DNA from: Muraenolepis orangiensis
Lineage: Eukaryota > Chordata > Actinopteri > Gadiformes > Muraenolepididae
Assembly: GCA_027704905.1 (NCBI GenBank)
Contig: CM051001.1
Span: 21,369,110 to 21,433,109, forward strand
Direction: 5' to 3'
Length of the DNA: 64,000 bases
Every line of letters begins with the position of its first letter. Position 1 is the first letter of the stretch. The translations under genes and the position numbers were made by a program. Positions 37,601-64,000 of the stretch are shown here, in pieces. The notes under the pieces are model-generated. The model did no database searches and was not told the origin of the DNA. It worked only from the letters and a program-made list of their open reading frames with translations.

Positions 37601-38379
37601 TGGAAAATCGACAGCTCAAAGTTGAAGGTCAAGATGAACAGGATTGGTTAAACGATCAGAGCTCTTTGAACGACACCCCCCCCCCCCCCCTGTGACCAGA
37701 CCACGCTTTAACACAATGCGGCTTTTTTACATGTTTTATAACCATATTTTAATCACATTTCAATGTTGCATGGATGCCGTAACACTGCCATACTCACCAT
37801 GTACAAGCCTTGCTCCCCCACACCAAGAATCTGGGCTCCTGTACCCGTTGCTCTCCAGGGGAAAGAAAAAGGGGGGCTTTTCTTTCAGATCTCTCTTCCC
37901 CCCCCCCCCCCCTGCTCCCCTTCAGCCAGAGGACTTCCCAGAGATGGAGAGCCTGTGGCTGCTGACCCGTGCCTGGAACACGGGGATCCTGTTGTACAGC
38001 CTGGCCCACTACCCGGAGGCAGAGAAGTGGTGTGGCCTGGGCATGAGCTTCCTCCGCCACCTGGGCTCCCTGCAGGAGAGCTACCAGACCCAGGTACAGG
38101 AGCCAGGGTGGGTAGGGGGAGCTGTGGGTAGGGGGGCAGGGTAAGGGAGATGAATGGAGCAGAGCTGGAAGCAGTGGAGCGTGACACTGGCTGAGTCATT
38201 CCTTCACATAGGGGGGGAAGACGGCTGGGCGAACACAACACACAGCCTCAGAGTTCTATGTGATGAAATGTTTAAGAGAGGCTGTCTGTGTGTTGGTCTA
38301 CCCTCAGATGTCGGGTCTCTACAGTGAGGTTCTGGACAGGCTGGACCAAGCCAAGAAGACCCTCGTGATGGAGGAATGA
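28128..38379 (+). CDS. tex11: Testis-expressed 11 (SPO22/ZIP4-like meiotic TPR protein), complete
   Basis: Twenty-nine exons: 28128-28155, 28492-28607, 28856-28961, 29199-29278, 29384-29464, 29575-29694, 29951-30031, 30155-30240, 30324-30381, 30496-30591, 30692-30773, 30982-31060, 31237-31388, 31495-31580, 31655-31792, 32063-32165, 32260-32384, 33280-33365, 33878-33931, 34005-34045, 34149-34235, 34659-34729, 35014-35127, 35350-35422, 36227-36376, 36637-36745, 37144-37264, 37926-38093, 38308-38379. The sum is 2763 nt (920 aa plus stop), close to the recalled 925-940 aa of human TEX11, with every phase matching. The product is a helical TPR-type protein of the SPO22/ZIP4 family. In mammals it acts on meiotic chromosomes to promote synapsis and crossover formation, and its loss causes male infertility. 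Motifs include GYLSLMCYNFGVDSYNLK and NYLEALQWYNYSLSFYKAG. All introns are GT-AG except the one after exon 22, which starts with GC. The ATG sits in GTGAACATGG. Confidence 0.93.
28156..28491 (+). other. tex11: tex11 intron 1
   Basis: The intron is bounded by GTACGC and ACCAG. No other feature was seen. Confidence 0.75.
30496..33365 (+). CDS. tex11: tex11 exons 10-18: central TPR-like region
   Basis: Residues 253-568 are amphipathic helical pairs: VYLEWDCQQFQEKALNTVSL, AASVMHIELLLQRGKELLGK, LASLHLLLWDKAAKHFE and ALQWYNYSLSFYKAGQM. The ALQWYNYSL and AKEAIKEAQRCDPDS stretches look like successive TPR units. Exon 17 is followed by a roughly 0.9-kb intron containing a SINE-like stretch. Confidence 0.9.
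32385..33279 (+). other. tex11: tex11 intron 17
   Basis: 895 bp with the SINE-like stretch at its left end. The remainder shows no recognisable element. Confidence 0.75.
32475..32705 (+). repeat. SINE-like repeat in tex11 intron 17
   Basis: CCGGTACGATCCCCTGATC, a central GC-rich body and the tail ACATAAAAGCTCCATATAAA plus TGCTG resemble a tRNA-related SINE. The tail echoes the GATAAAAGCGCTATACAAAT of the copy at 12340-12510. Confidence 0.45.
33366..33877 (+). other. tex11: tex11 intron 18
   Basis: AT-rich at the left, ending in a CT-rich tract (33798-33868) that supplies a long polypyrimidine run for exon 19. Confidence 0.8.
33878..38379 (+). CDS. tex11: tex11 exons 19-29: C-terminal region
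   Basis: Residues 568-920 include WFRKIAWNSALQCEG, RMKDFFLLSYQLSQLC, LLLVYEFEARVKLNDPKVE, WLLTRAWNTGILLYSLAHYP and the terminus DRLDQAKKTLVMEE. The TPR-like helices continue to the end. Exon 20 is only 41 nt. Exon 22 ends at a CAG|GCGAGT donor. Several acceptors here are preceded by GT or CT repeats (exons 19, 22, 24, 27). Confidence 0.9.
34368..34618. repeat. (TG)n array with a roughly 36-bp higher-order unit
   Basis: TG repeats are interrupted about six times by TATGCGTGTGCCTCCC and end in a pure (TG) tract (34561-34616). It lies in tex11 intron 21, ending about 40 nt before the exon 22 acceptor. Confidence 0.93.
35423..36226 (+). other. tex11: tex11 intron 24
   Basis: 804 bp; a short CA tract (35860-35880) is present. 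No exon was seen. Confidence 0.8.
36520..36600 (-). repeat. SINE-like fragment in tex11 intron 25
   Basis: GGGAATCGAACACCCTAGCC and the preceding AGATTAAACCCAGTACC look like a reverse-oriented tRNA-derived promoter remnant. Confidence 0.35.
37265..37925 (+). other. tex11: tex11 intron 27
   Basis: Holds C-runs (37676-37690, 37900-37912); the latter serves as the polypyrimidine tract of exon 28. Confidence 0.8.
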
Positions 38380-38535
38380 CCAAGCTGGGAGGAACTCTTC
38401 ACCTTGGATGGTGTGTTTTAAGCTTTTTCTCAAGGTGACCTTTCACCTGCACAAGTTGATCCCAAGCCATGGTGGACGTTCACGGTTAATATTTCCTAAC
38501 ATGTTCCTGTCACATATTAAACTCCCTCTTTCAAC

Positions 38536-38559
38536 AATAAACATTTGGTAAAAAATAAA
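38536..38559 (+). terminator. tex11: tex11 polyadenylation signals
   Basis: Two AATAAA hexamers (38536-38541 and 38554-38559) lie about 160 nt after the tex11 stop codon, giving a short 3' UTR. Confidence 0.75.
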
Positions 38560-38649
38560 GAAGGATTTTCACATCGTATGAACCCCTTGTGGAGTTTGCT
38601 TAGGGTTGAATAAGGAGCACATCAAAAACCCAGTAACCGAGTCACATAT

Positions 38650-38655
38650 TTTATT
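38650..38655 (-). terminator. dlg3: dlg3 distal polyadenylation signal
   Basis: AATAAA on the minus strand about 3.6 kb after the dlg3 stop codon. It would place the dlg3 transcript end near 38630. Proximal AATAAA copies near 40600 and 41597 could give shorter 3' UTRs. Confidence 0.5.
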
Positions 38656-40532
38656 ATTTCCAAACAAATAAACTCTGGTCAAGTCCCAAAAATGAAAACC
38701 CAAACAAAAAGTAGCAGGACCGAGCTCTCCCTCACGACTAGGACAGGGGTGGCCGTGAGGCCGAGCGTCCTGATTGGTTGTGCGTGTGGCACAACCACAC
38801 CGCACAGACCGGAAGGAAAACTACTGTACAATCAAAGGGTTCATGTTTGCAAGCACTTACTGCACATATGTGCTCTAACATAAACAACTCATTACCCCCC
38901 AAAAAATGACAAATGATAACCCCCCCCCCCCCTCAAAAAAAAGGAAATCAAAAGTTAAATTAAAAATAGAAGCATGTTATTTCTCTCTCACCAGAACAAG
39001 GACCCTCATCAATTATACACACACACACACACAGAGAGAGAGGCATTCGGTTCCACTTCGTTATATACCACAACCTCCGTTAAAATAGTCAAATGAAATC
39101 AAGTTCTTTGGGCTTTGACATGGCTGACATACACACATATTTAACAGTCAGCTGTATTGTAACGGAAAACACCAGAGGAGCGCATTTCTAAAAGGTCTAA
39201 AATGTGATACTGGTCGCCGCTCCCGGCGTCTTGTGATATTGGTCGTGTAGGTGTTCTGCTTTCGTGTCGCCGTTTTTTTCAGTATTCATACAATATATAT
39301 AATTTTAAAATCTATACACCCAGACACGTTCCACAATAAATCACATTTGGACAGGCCCTACTTGAGGGAATTCAATTCCCAGCTGACTAGCTTAGTGTTC
39401 CGATGGGCGTCTGAAGAGATTCGTAGATAAATTAGATAAATACCAACAATACGGCAATACGTTGTTATGGAAATTATATCGGAGTAGCTCAAAGTTTACT
39501 TACCTGACAGTTGTGGACTATAAAACATGTCCCAGTCCGATTCCCACATGCATGAAGCACAGGTGGGGGGGGGGGGATGTCTGCTGGGGGCTTATTTACA
39601 TTGTACAGCTACCACACCCTTTTGTTGTTGAAACAGTCTGCAAGCAGTTTATAAATGGCTCTGTTCCCTTCGGATATTCCCTGAACTCTGGTTTTGACAC
39701 AGGTAATGATGGCTGGTTAAGCAGTGGTAGTCGCCTGGCAGGTGGGCGCACCTGTTCAGAAAACTCCTGCAGGTATACAGGTGCTTCGCGGGGGGGGGGG
39801 GTTGGTGGTGGTTAAGGGATGGGTGAGGGTCACCCAAGAGGGGTTAAGGGTGACTGTTTTTCTTTCTTTCCTTCCTTGCTTGCTTCCTTCCTTCCAGTGG
39901 GTCTGGCGCTCAAACCAAGAGACTCAATGTTCATTCACATGGGGGAAGGAGGGGAGCACAGTACTCCAGCGAGCCAGACACGCGCTCTTCACATCGGCAG
40001 GACACGGCACCACACAGTGCACAACGGGGCAACCCACACAGGGAAGATATCACAGGTCGCTTCAATCACGTCGCTATCAGACCGCCCACCATCGTGTCTT
40101 CTTCACGCAAAGCTTCCACCACAGCTTAAAAAATAATAATGAAGCAGGATCCGTTTTTTCCCCCTGAATTAAAAAAAGGGGGTTCAGTTGACAAGACAAA
40201 TTAAAAACTTGAGCAGAAGACGCCTTTTATGACCGCACACGTTTCGTCCAACGAGTGTGAGAGTGTGAGTCGAGTTGCAGGAGAAATGGTATCTGTAAAT
40301 CAGCCCACCTGGCTCACCAAACACACACCACTCTCTCGCTCTCACACACACACACACCCGAGGGGCTCTACCTCCCGCCCCCCCCCACCACCCCCAACCC
40401 AGGTCAAATACAAAGAATTCATACTGGTTTGGATACAGAGAATAATGGTTTTAATCCAACCCATCTTTAGTGTTTAAAGTAGGGGTAGAAAGGGGGAGGG
40501 TACGACCCAGAACAGTTTTTTTTATATATATA

Positions 40533-40566
<34 letters not shown>

Positions 40567-42234
40567 GACTCTTTTAATTGATAACACATCCAATACAATT
40601 GTTTATTTCACTACCCGTTTGTTTTTTTCTTTTAAGGCCACCGCCGTGGTGGCGTCGTACAGGACGGTACCTTGCGACTACTCAACTCAGAGAATCATCC
40701 GGGAAGGCGGAGTGTGTAATGGGGAATCTGCTACTCGACTGGGACCGATGACACTGATCGGGCCATCCAAATTCAAATCTAGTTGGGGGGAAATCGGTTT
40801 ACTTTTTGTTTGTTTTTCTTCAAATGTACCAGAAAAAAAAAGTAATGAACAGGACTAAAAAAAAAAAGATAATAATACAGGGTAAAATACAAGTGAGCAC
40901 AGAGTGGAGACTGCATTTACATCTATTGCACTATAGTACGGCCTCCTGGAAGTTTGAAGGACACAGCAACACAAAATAGGAAGGTTTTGCCAGTGTATGC
41001 GTGTGTGTGGCCTCCCCCAATATAGAACAGGTAGTCAGGAAACAGAATTTGTATTTGATGTAAGGCAGTTTGGTGTTTTGCAGAGCCCAGTTACACATCT
41101 CTCCCCCCCGCCCCCTCGTCCTTTACACAGCAGCTCAAACCCCACAAGCTAAATTCCCCTAAAAACATCCAAAATAAAAACAAAACAAAAAAAATGAGAT
41201 CTAACAGCCCTCCAAGTAGACAATTCTAGTGAAGTGTAAAATGTGTAATTTTTAATATGTAGTAAAATCTTAGTAGGATTTCATCATTTACCTTGTGATT
41301 TTTTTTAAATTTAATAATATAAATGTAGAGATTCACAACTCATTTCGTTCCTTTGGTGCCGCCTCCCATGGTGTATTTCTATACAGGCAACTGGCAAGAC
41401 GACCCGACTGGTTTGTGATAAATAGATCCCCAGTTTGTAGGCTCCTCCACCATCTTCCTCAGTCGTTATAAACAAAAGAGAGAGACGACTCCTTTAAACA
41501 GTAGCATCAGCTGGCCGCGATTTCATCCAGTCCTTTAGAAAAAAAATCTGCAATTGTTTTCCACTCGTGTGTGTGTGTGTGTGTCTCTTTTCTTTTTGTT
41601 TATTTAGTGTGACTTGATGAACATTTACAAAGAGTTCCAACGTGTTACGGTCAGACTGTTCTCTCTCTCTCTCTCTCTCGCTCGCTCTCTCTCTCTCTCT
41701 CTTTCTTTCTCTCTTCCCCCCGCCAGCCCATCTCCACTCTTCTTGCGTTCTCATGAATTATGTAAAACATTCTGGTCTTCGTAGTCAGTCCCAGTACGCT
41801 TTAAAAAAAGAAAAAAGGAAAAAAAAAAATCTAAAAGGAAAACCAAAAGAAGAAGAAAAAAAGGATTTGTTCCTTTTTTTCCCTTTTGGTTGTTTTTAAA
41901 ATGACAATTCATTCGGAATGGGATTTCCAGTCTTGAATGGATTCGTTGAGAAACTCATGCAGGGGTGTGCACAGTCACAGCAATGGTGATAAGACTTCTT
42001 TTTTTTTTTCCTTCCCATTAGCGAATAACATAAGGAGGACACTAAAACTTGATATGAAACTTATCTGCAAAAAATAGGGAAGGGGGTAGTAATTTAGTTT
42101 GGAGGGGAGGGGGGAGAACAGGGTTTTTTCCTCAGGATGGGAGTCCTGCACAGAAGCAGGGATGGTGTTGGAAGAGGTGGTGGTGGTGGTGGTGGTGGTG
42201 GTGTAGGTCGGGTGGGGTATCGGTAGCTGGCAGC
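38656..42234 (-). other. dlg3: dlg3 3' untranslated region
   Basis: No coding exon of any gene was recognised here. The stretch is AT-rich with A- and T-runs and many short simple repeats: (TGG)n at 42172-42203 just after the stop, CT tracts at 41661-41705, TA at 40525-40566. Long, AU-rich 3' UTRs are usual for neuronal MAGUK mRNAs. The extent is inferred from the distal AATAAA and is not proven. Confidence 0.5.
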
Positions 42235-58792
<16,558 letters not shown>

Positions 58793-59807
58793 GGCGGCAA
58801 AGAAAGAAATCGCTGTGCTACCGAGAGGCTAGGGCTTTCTCTTTCTCCCGCTCTCTCTCTCCCTCCCTCCCTGTCTCTCTCTCTCCCTGTCTCTCTCTCT
58901 CTCTCTCTGCCTATCTCTCTCACTCTCTCTCTCCCTCCCTCCCTCCCTCCCTGTTGGCTGGCATACTGCAGTAACACATACTTTAAGAGGCAGTCCCGGA
59001 GAAAAGGCCCTGGTGTTGCTTCATATTGGGCCCGGGGTGGCTTGTGATGCGAAACAGCTTCCAGCTGTCAGAAACACTTTTTTTTCCCTTCTCCTCCTTC
59101 CTCCTCAGCATCATCATCATCATCATCATCACCAACCGGGGGCCAAAAAAATTAACCCTCGCCCGCCCACACGGATGATCTCCCACTTCTATTCCCTGCT
59201 GCAGGAAGCGGCGTCCGCAAAAAACAAACCCTCATTTCCTCCTGTGGCTAACGACCGATGTTCCGTCTGAAAAGAGGGACCATGTGTCACATCAAAACCA
59301 ACAGGAGAAGGACGTGTGGTCTTGGAGGCCATCCAAGTCCCAATCTTTACAACACTCTGTCCCCGTTGCTTTGCTCTCTCTCTCTCTCTCTCTCTCCCTC
59401 CATCTCTTTCTCTCTCACCCCCCCCCCCCCCCCCCCCACACACACACAGACACACGGACACAGACATGTGGACACACAGACATGTGGACACACACACACC
59501 CACACAGCATTCCTGTCCGTCAGCCCCAGCTCCCCTGGAGACTGTGCAGCAGACAGATTCTGAACAACTCTTCCTGCTAATTCATCGAAAAGAAAGAACA
59601 ATGCGAGGGAATCACACAAACCCTCACATGACATTCAGGGGCCCAACGTTGGACGACGATGACGTTGGATCTAACCCGCTTCCTTCGAGCCTCTGACCTG
59701 ACAATAAGCTGGACCTGCAATCACAGCTGTGATAGTCAGACAACCGAAAGGGCGGGGTCTGTTATGATCTTATCGGCAGTGGTAGCCTCAGTGGGAGGTG
59801 TGAGCGC

Positions 59808-59853
<46 letters not shown>

Positions 59854-60121
59854 GGGGTGGGGGAGTCCACGTGCATATACAGTCCTCGCAGTTCCATGAA
59901 AAACGCAGTGGAGGATTCCAACAGGAGGATCAAGCGCTTCACCTCCCCATCATGTGACCTATCTCTAACCCCGCCCCCTCCACCCACCCAACCAACCACC
60001 ACCACCTCTCCTCCTCCTTTTCATCTCTGCCAGGAATGTAAACAGTTATAGTGCTGTAAAAGCCTTTGTCATTGCCCAGCAATGTATCTCCTGTGCCCCC
60101 CCCCCGCCCTCGCCCCCCACC

Positions 60122-60175
<54 letters not shown>

Positions 60176-60177
60176 TG

Positions 60178-60208
<31 letters not shown>

Positions 60209-61032
60209 TGTTGGATGTGCGGCCCTGGGCTGCGCTCAGTAATTGGCTCTGCTTGACTGATTAATGGTGGACACTGCAGATGGACACCATTTTCCCAACA
60301 AACAAACACCGCCTTCTCACAGCTCTCTCTCTCTCTCTCTCATGTTTCTGTCCCTCTCTCTCTCTTTCTCTCTCTTTCTTTGCCTCCCTCCCTCTCTCTC
60401 TCCCTCTCCCTTCCCTGTGCCGCATCGCAGGATCAGAGACAGATAAATAAACCACCAGATCCAGATCCCGCCTGTTTCTTGTAAATGGCCCCCGGGAGCT
60501 TAGATCGGGGCGCGGGAATTTGGACTGTGACGACCTCCCCTTCATCCTCACAACCTGATATTTGATTCTAATTTAACATGGTGGGGGGGGGGACACACTG
60601 CATTCACAGCTCAGGCGACAGACGGTTTACAATATTTCAAGCCTTTCGGTGCGGCTAAGAATAAAGAAGGCGTGATGAATGATTAACAGTTGAGACTCGA
60701 GCGTTCCCGATGAATAAGCTATGATTGCCCCCATGCTAGATTCTCGACGGCGGTACGAGAGCTAGCGCAGGGACCTTTCGAGGCGTTCTCTGGTCGGTGG
60801 ACGTTCAGCGACGTCTCCCGACCACGACGACACTGGTCAAAGGTACCCCGCATTAACGGTTAGCTTGCTGGCTTCGGCCGCGCCGAAAGTAGGCAGCAGG
60901 CTCTGCAATCAAGCAGCACGCGTCTAATGGCTAACTACCGCGGCCCCAGCGCGGACTCTCTCGGGAGAGAGAGGTATGCATGTGCACGCACACACACGGT
61001 GAGAGATAACGATTTCATGGACTGCTTCCATC

Positions 61033-61159
<127 letters not shown>

Positions 61160-61298
61160 CGAGAAAGAGTACAGTCCCCAGAACGGCAGATTAAGAAAAG
61201 GCAAACAGAGACACAAAACAAGATGGCGGCATGAGGATACAGACAGACAAGAATGTCCATCCAGAAAGTAGTATCAGATGGAGAAGAAAGGGGGTGAG

Positions 61299-61345
<47 letters not shown>

Positions 61346-61798
61346 GGTGTGTGTGAGTGTGTGCGATGTTTGTCTGCGATGACACCAGTGAGGGGGACGC
61401 ACAGATGGGCAGAGGGCCGTGCGTGCTCTGACTCATCTTGACAAGCATCCTACTCCACTTGTTGTGAAGCCAGAGCTTACTATAGAATCCATCTGAAACT
61501 AACCTCAGCCGCTGAAACATGGACCACATGGCACATATACATACATATATATATATATATATATGATGTATATGTACGTATGTTGATGGTATAACCGACG
61601 GTATAGCAATTCATTCAAATGCATTGTAATTGCCACTGTGTAGCTCCCATGTGGAGCTCCCAGGTCTAAGTGGAGGTCTGAGGGAGGGAAGGAGAGCCGT
61701 CTCCTCTCCTCTAGCTGTCAGCGTGACGAGGCCGGATGCTCATCTGCTCTGACCGCCGTCAACCTCTGTTGTCAGGCATGATGTCATCCGAGACACGG

Positions 61799-61844
<46 letters not shown>

Positions 61845-62099
61845 TCTCTCCCTGCTCAGAAGCAGACATGAAAGACTGACCGACTAGGGGCCAACAGGTG
61901 CTGTCACTGTTACTCTTACAGTATGTAGGCCAGTGCTGCTCCGGCAACTGATTTATGGGAAGCCTATAGGTGTTACTGCATACCCACGAGTATGTGGGGA
62001 AGTGTGCGTGATTTGCATTTGTTTGTGTGCGTGTGCGTGTGATAAATGTCTCTTGCATGGGTATGGGCTGTGTCTCTGGGGTTTGTGTGTGTGTGTATG

Positions 62100-62154
<55 letters not shown>

Positions 62155-62159
62155 GTGTG

Positions 62160-62194
<35 letters not shown>

Positions 62195-62287
62195 GTGCGC
62201 AAGCATGACTGCATGACTATGTGTTGCTGTTCCCCATGTGTGTCAGCACATTATGAGCGGGTGCCCCACCATATCAGTGTGTGTTAG

Positions 62288-62363
<76 letters not shown>
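62288..62363. repeat. (GT)n microsatellite
   Basis: GT tract of about 75 bp; a longer interrupted GT array lies just left at 62084-62191. Confidence 0.96.
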
Positions 62364-62364
<1 letters not shown>

Positions 62365-62686
62365 TGGGTGCTGGCAGCCTGGACTGCCTGCGCAATGAAG
62401 AGGGGTGGATTGTGGGTTGGTGAGGGGGGGTCTGATCTGAGATCATGGCTAGGTTTCCCCAGCAGCAGCAGCACCACCAACACCACCACCAGTGTGTGGA
62501 TGAGTCATGAAAGCTAGGGGTATGTCTGCAGAACCCTGGCTGGCTGGCTCATGTGGGTTCCGTCTTCCGCCAACACATGCATGGGAACAGTCCCTCGTGT
62601 TTACATTGACATAAGTGGAGCAGTGGGCTGAATGCTGCATGCTCCTCTGCAGGCGTGTACATGCACAGGGGGGGCGGGGGGGCAGG

Positions 62687-62689
<3 letters not shown>

Positions 62690-62765
<76 letters not shown>

Positions 62766-62769
62766 ACAC
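62690..62769. repeat. (CA)n microsatellite
   Basis: CA tract of about 80 bp; it is complementary to the GT tract at 62288-62363 some 330 bp away. Confidence 0.96.
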
Positions 62770-63372
62770 CGCCCTACCCCTGCTTGATCATACAGCCTGA
62801 TGGCTCCTGCCATCCTTGCTTGGTCAGATGTAAAAAGAACCACACACAGATGCACAAGCACACACACACACACACACGCACACACACACACACACACGCA
62901 TACACACGGGCCTAAGAGCAGACAAACAGGTAAGCACATTTTTGACATTTATGCACATGAAAACATACACGACACTAAACTATTTACATAGTCAGCCACT
63001 TTGCTAATACAAATACGCACATCAAATACACACGGCAGGCGAACACACAACACATTAACTCATCCGTTCCTCCAGCATGGCAGAGCCCTACTCAAACAAA
63101 CACACGTCTCTCGCACTATCCATCTCTCCCTCCCGTCGGCAGCCTTGCATTGACATTAATGCACAGACAAACCGACGGACGAAAGTATGAGAGGTTGCTT
63201 TCTCCAAATGAGTATTGATGTTTGCGCGGAGCACCACCAGAGAGAGCGGGGGGGTGGGGGGGGGGGGGGTCTCTGCCAGGGGCTCATGCGAGGCTTTTAG
63301 GGGAGCTCTGGCGGCAGATGGGGCAGAGCAGCTTGCCGGAGCAGAAGGCTTGCGTGCGCCTCGCTCCCATGG

Positions 63373-63482
<110 letters not shown>

Positions 63483-64000
63483 TGTGCGCGCAGGTAGGAA
63501 TCATTCAGGGGAAGGTTGTGATATTCTTTCAGATTCACAGATTGAGGAAGGATTGCATTGCATATGTGAATGAAGAAGAAAATATGACGTACAAATCATC
63601 AAAGTATTGTCAATGTTAATATTGTTATATTATATTGTATATTATGTTGTTTCTAGTATATTGTATGCCGCAAAATAATTGTCAGTAATAGTTTGAGTGT
63701 ATTTGCAAGTGTAGACACATTTTCTGCTATTGCAATTGCGTGTTGGTGTCATCTTGTGCAAATCTCACGAGAAGAACAAAAGACAAGGTTATCATTAGCA
63801 AATGCACTTTCTTCCCTTGTCTGTCTTCTTGTTCTTCCATCTCTCTGCGTCTCTGCACTCGCTCCATCTCTGCTCAGTGTCAAAATGTATCCTTGCAATG
63901 ACATGAGCCCAGCTGCCCCATCTGGATCTACTGGCAAGATGGTGCGTCACCTGCCCCCAACCCCTTCACCTGCCCATGGCCCCGCCACCCGCCACCACAG

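Noticed and set aside
37644..38144. Open frame running through tex11 exon 28 and its flanks
   Set aside because: Only 37926-38093 is flanked by proper splice sites and joins the neighbouring exons in frame; the rest is intron.

Overview
The window is a stretch of a teleost fish nuclear genome. It holds parts of three protein-coding genes with vertebrate GT-AG exon structure, in low-density DNA packed with very long CA/GT, GA/CT and G-run simple repeats and with degraded tRNA-derived SINE copies. The density of near-perfect dinucleotide tracts (several over 100 bp, two over 210 bp) would suit a gadiform fish, but the species cannot be fixed from the sequence.

Layout from left to right. (1) Positions 34-24648, minus strand: sixteen exons of a VEGF-receptor tyrosine kinase. 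They encode the signal peptide, seven Ig domains and the transmembrane segment (760 residues, reading frame continuous across every junction). The kinase exons lie beyond the left edge. Synteny favours kdrl, the fourth vertebrate VEGFR class; the extracellular sequence itself looks rather VEGFR1-like. (2) Positions 24649-28127: intergenic DNA between two divergently transcribed genes, with candidate promoters at both ends. (3) Positions 28128-38379, plus strand: a complete 29-exon tex11 gene (SPO22/ZIP4-like meiotic TPR protein, 920 aa). (4) Positions about 38630-58792, minus strand: the 3' half of dlg3 (SAP102-type MAGUK), with PDZ3, SH3, hinge and guanylate-kinase-like domains, a 3.6-kb 3' UTR and a candidate short-isoform first exon at 58701-58792. 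The PDZ1/PDZ2 exons are not in the window. (5) Positions 58793-64000: no exon recognised, mostly microsatellites; probably dlg3 intron or 5' region.

The genes do not form one pathway: a vascular growth-factor receptor, a meiotic synapsis/crossover factor and a synaptic scaffold. Their order matches the human Xq13.1 TEX11-DLG3 pair, which supports an ancient linkage to the lost fourth VEGFR locus. tex11 and dlg3 converge tail to tail with poly(A) signals only about 90 bp apart.

The most interesting material is in RNA processing. A 34-bp duplication doubles a kdrl splice donor. A NAGNAG acceptor in kdrl can add an in-frame stop. tex11 has a GC-AG intron. dlg3 has phase-enforced mutually exclusive hinge exons. 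Two >210-nt complementary CA and UG tracts flank a single dlg3 exon, and UG tracts sit just upstream of several frame-shifting exons.
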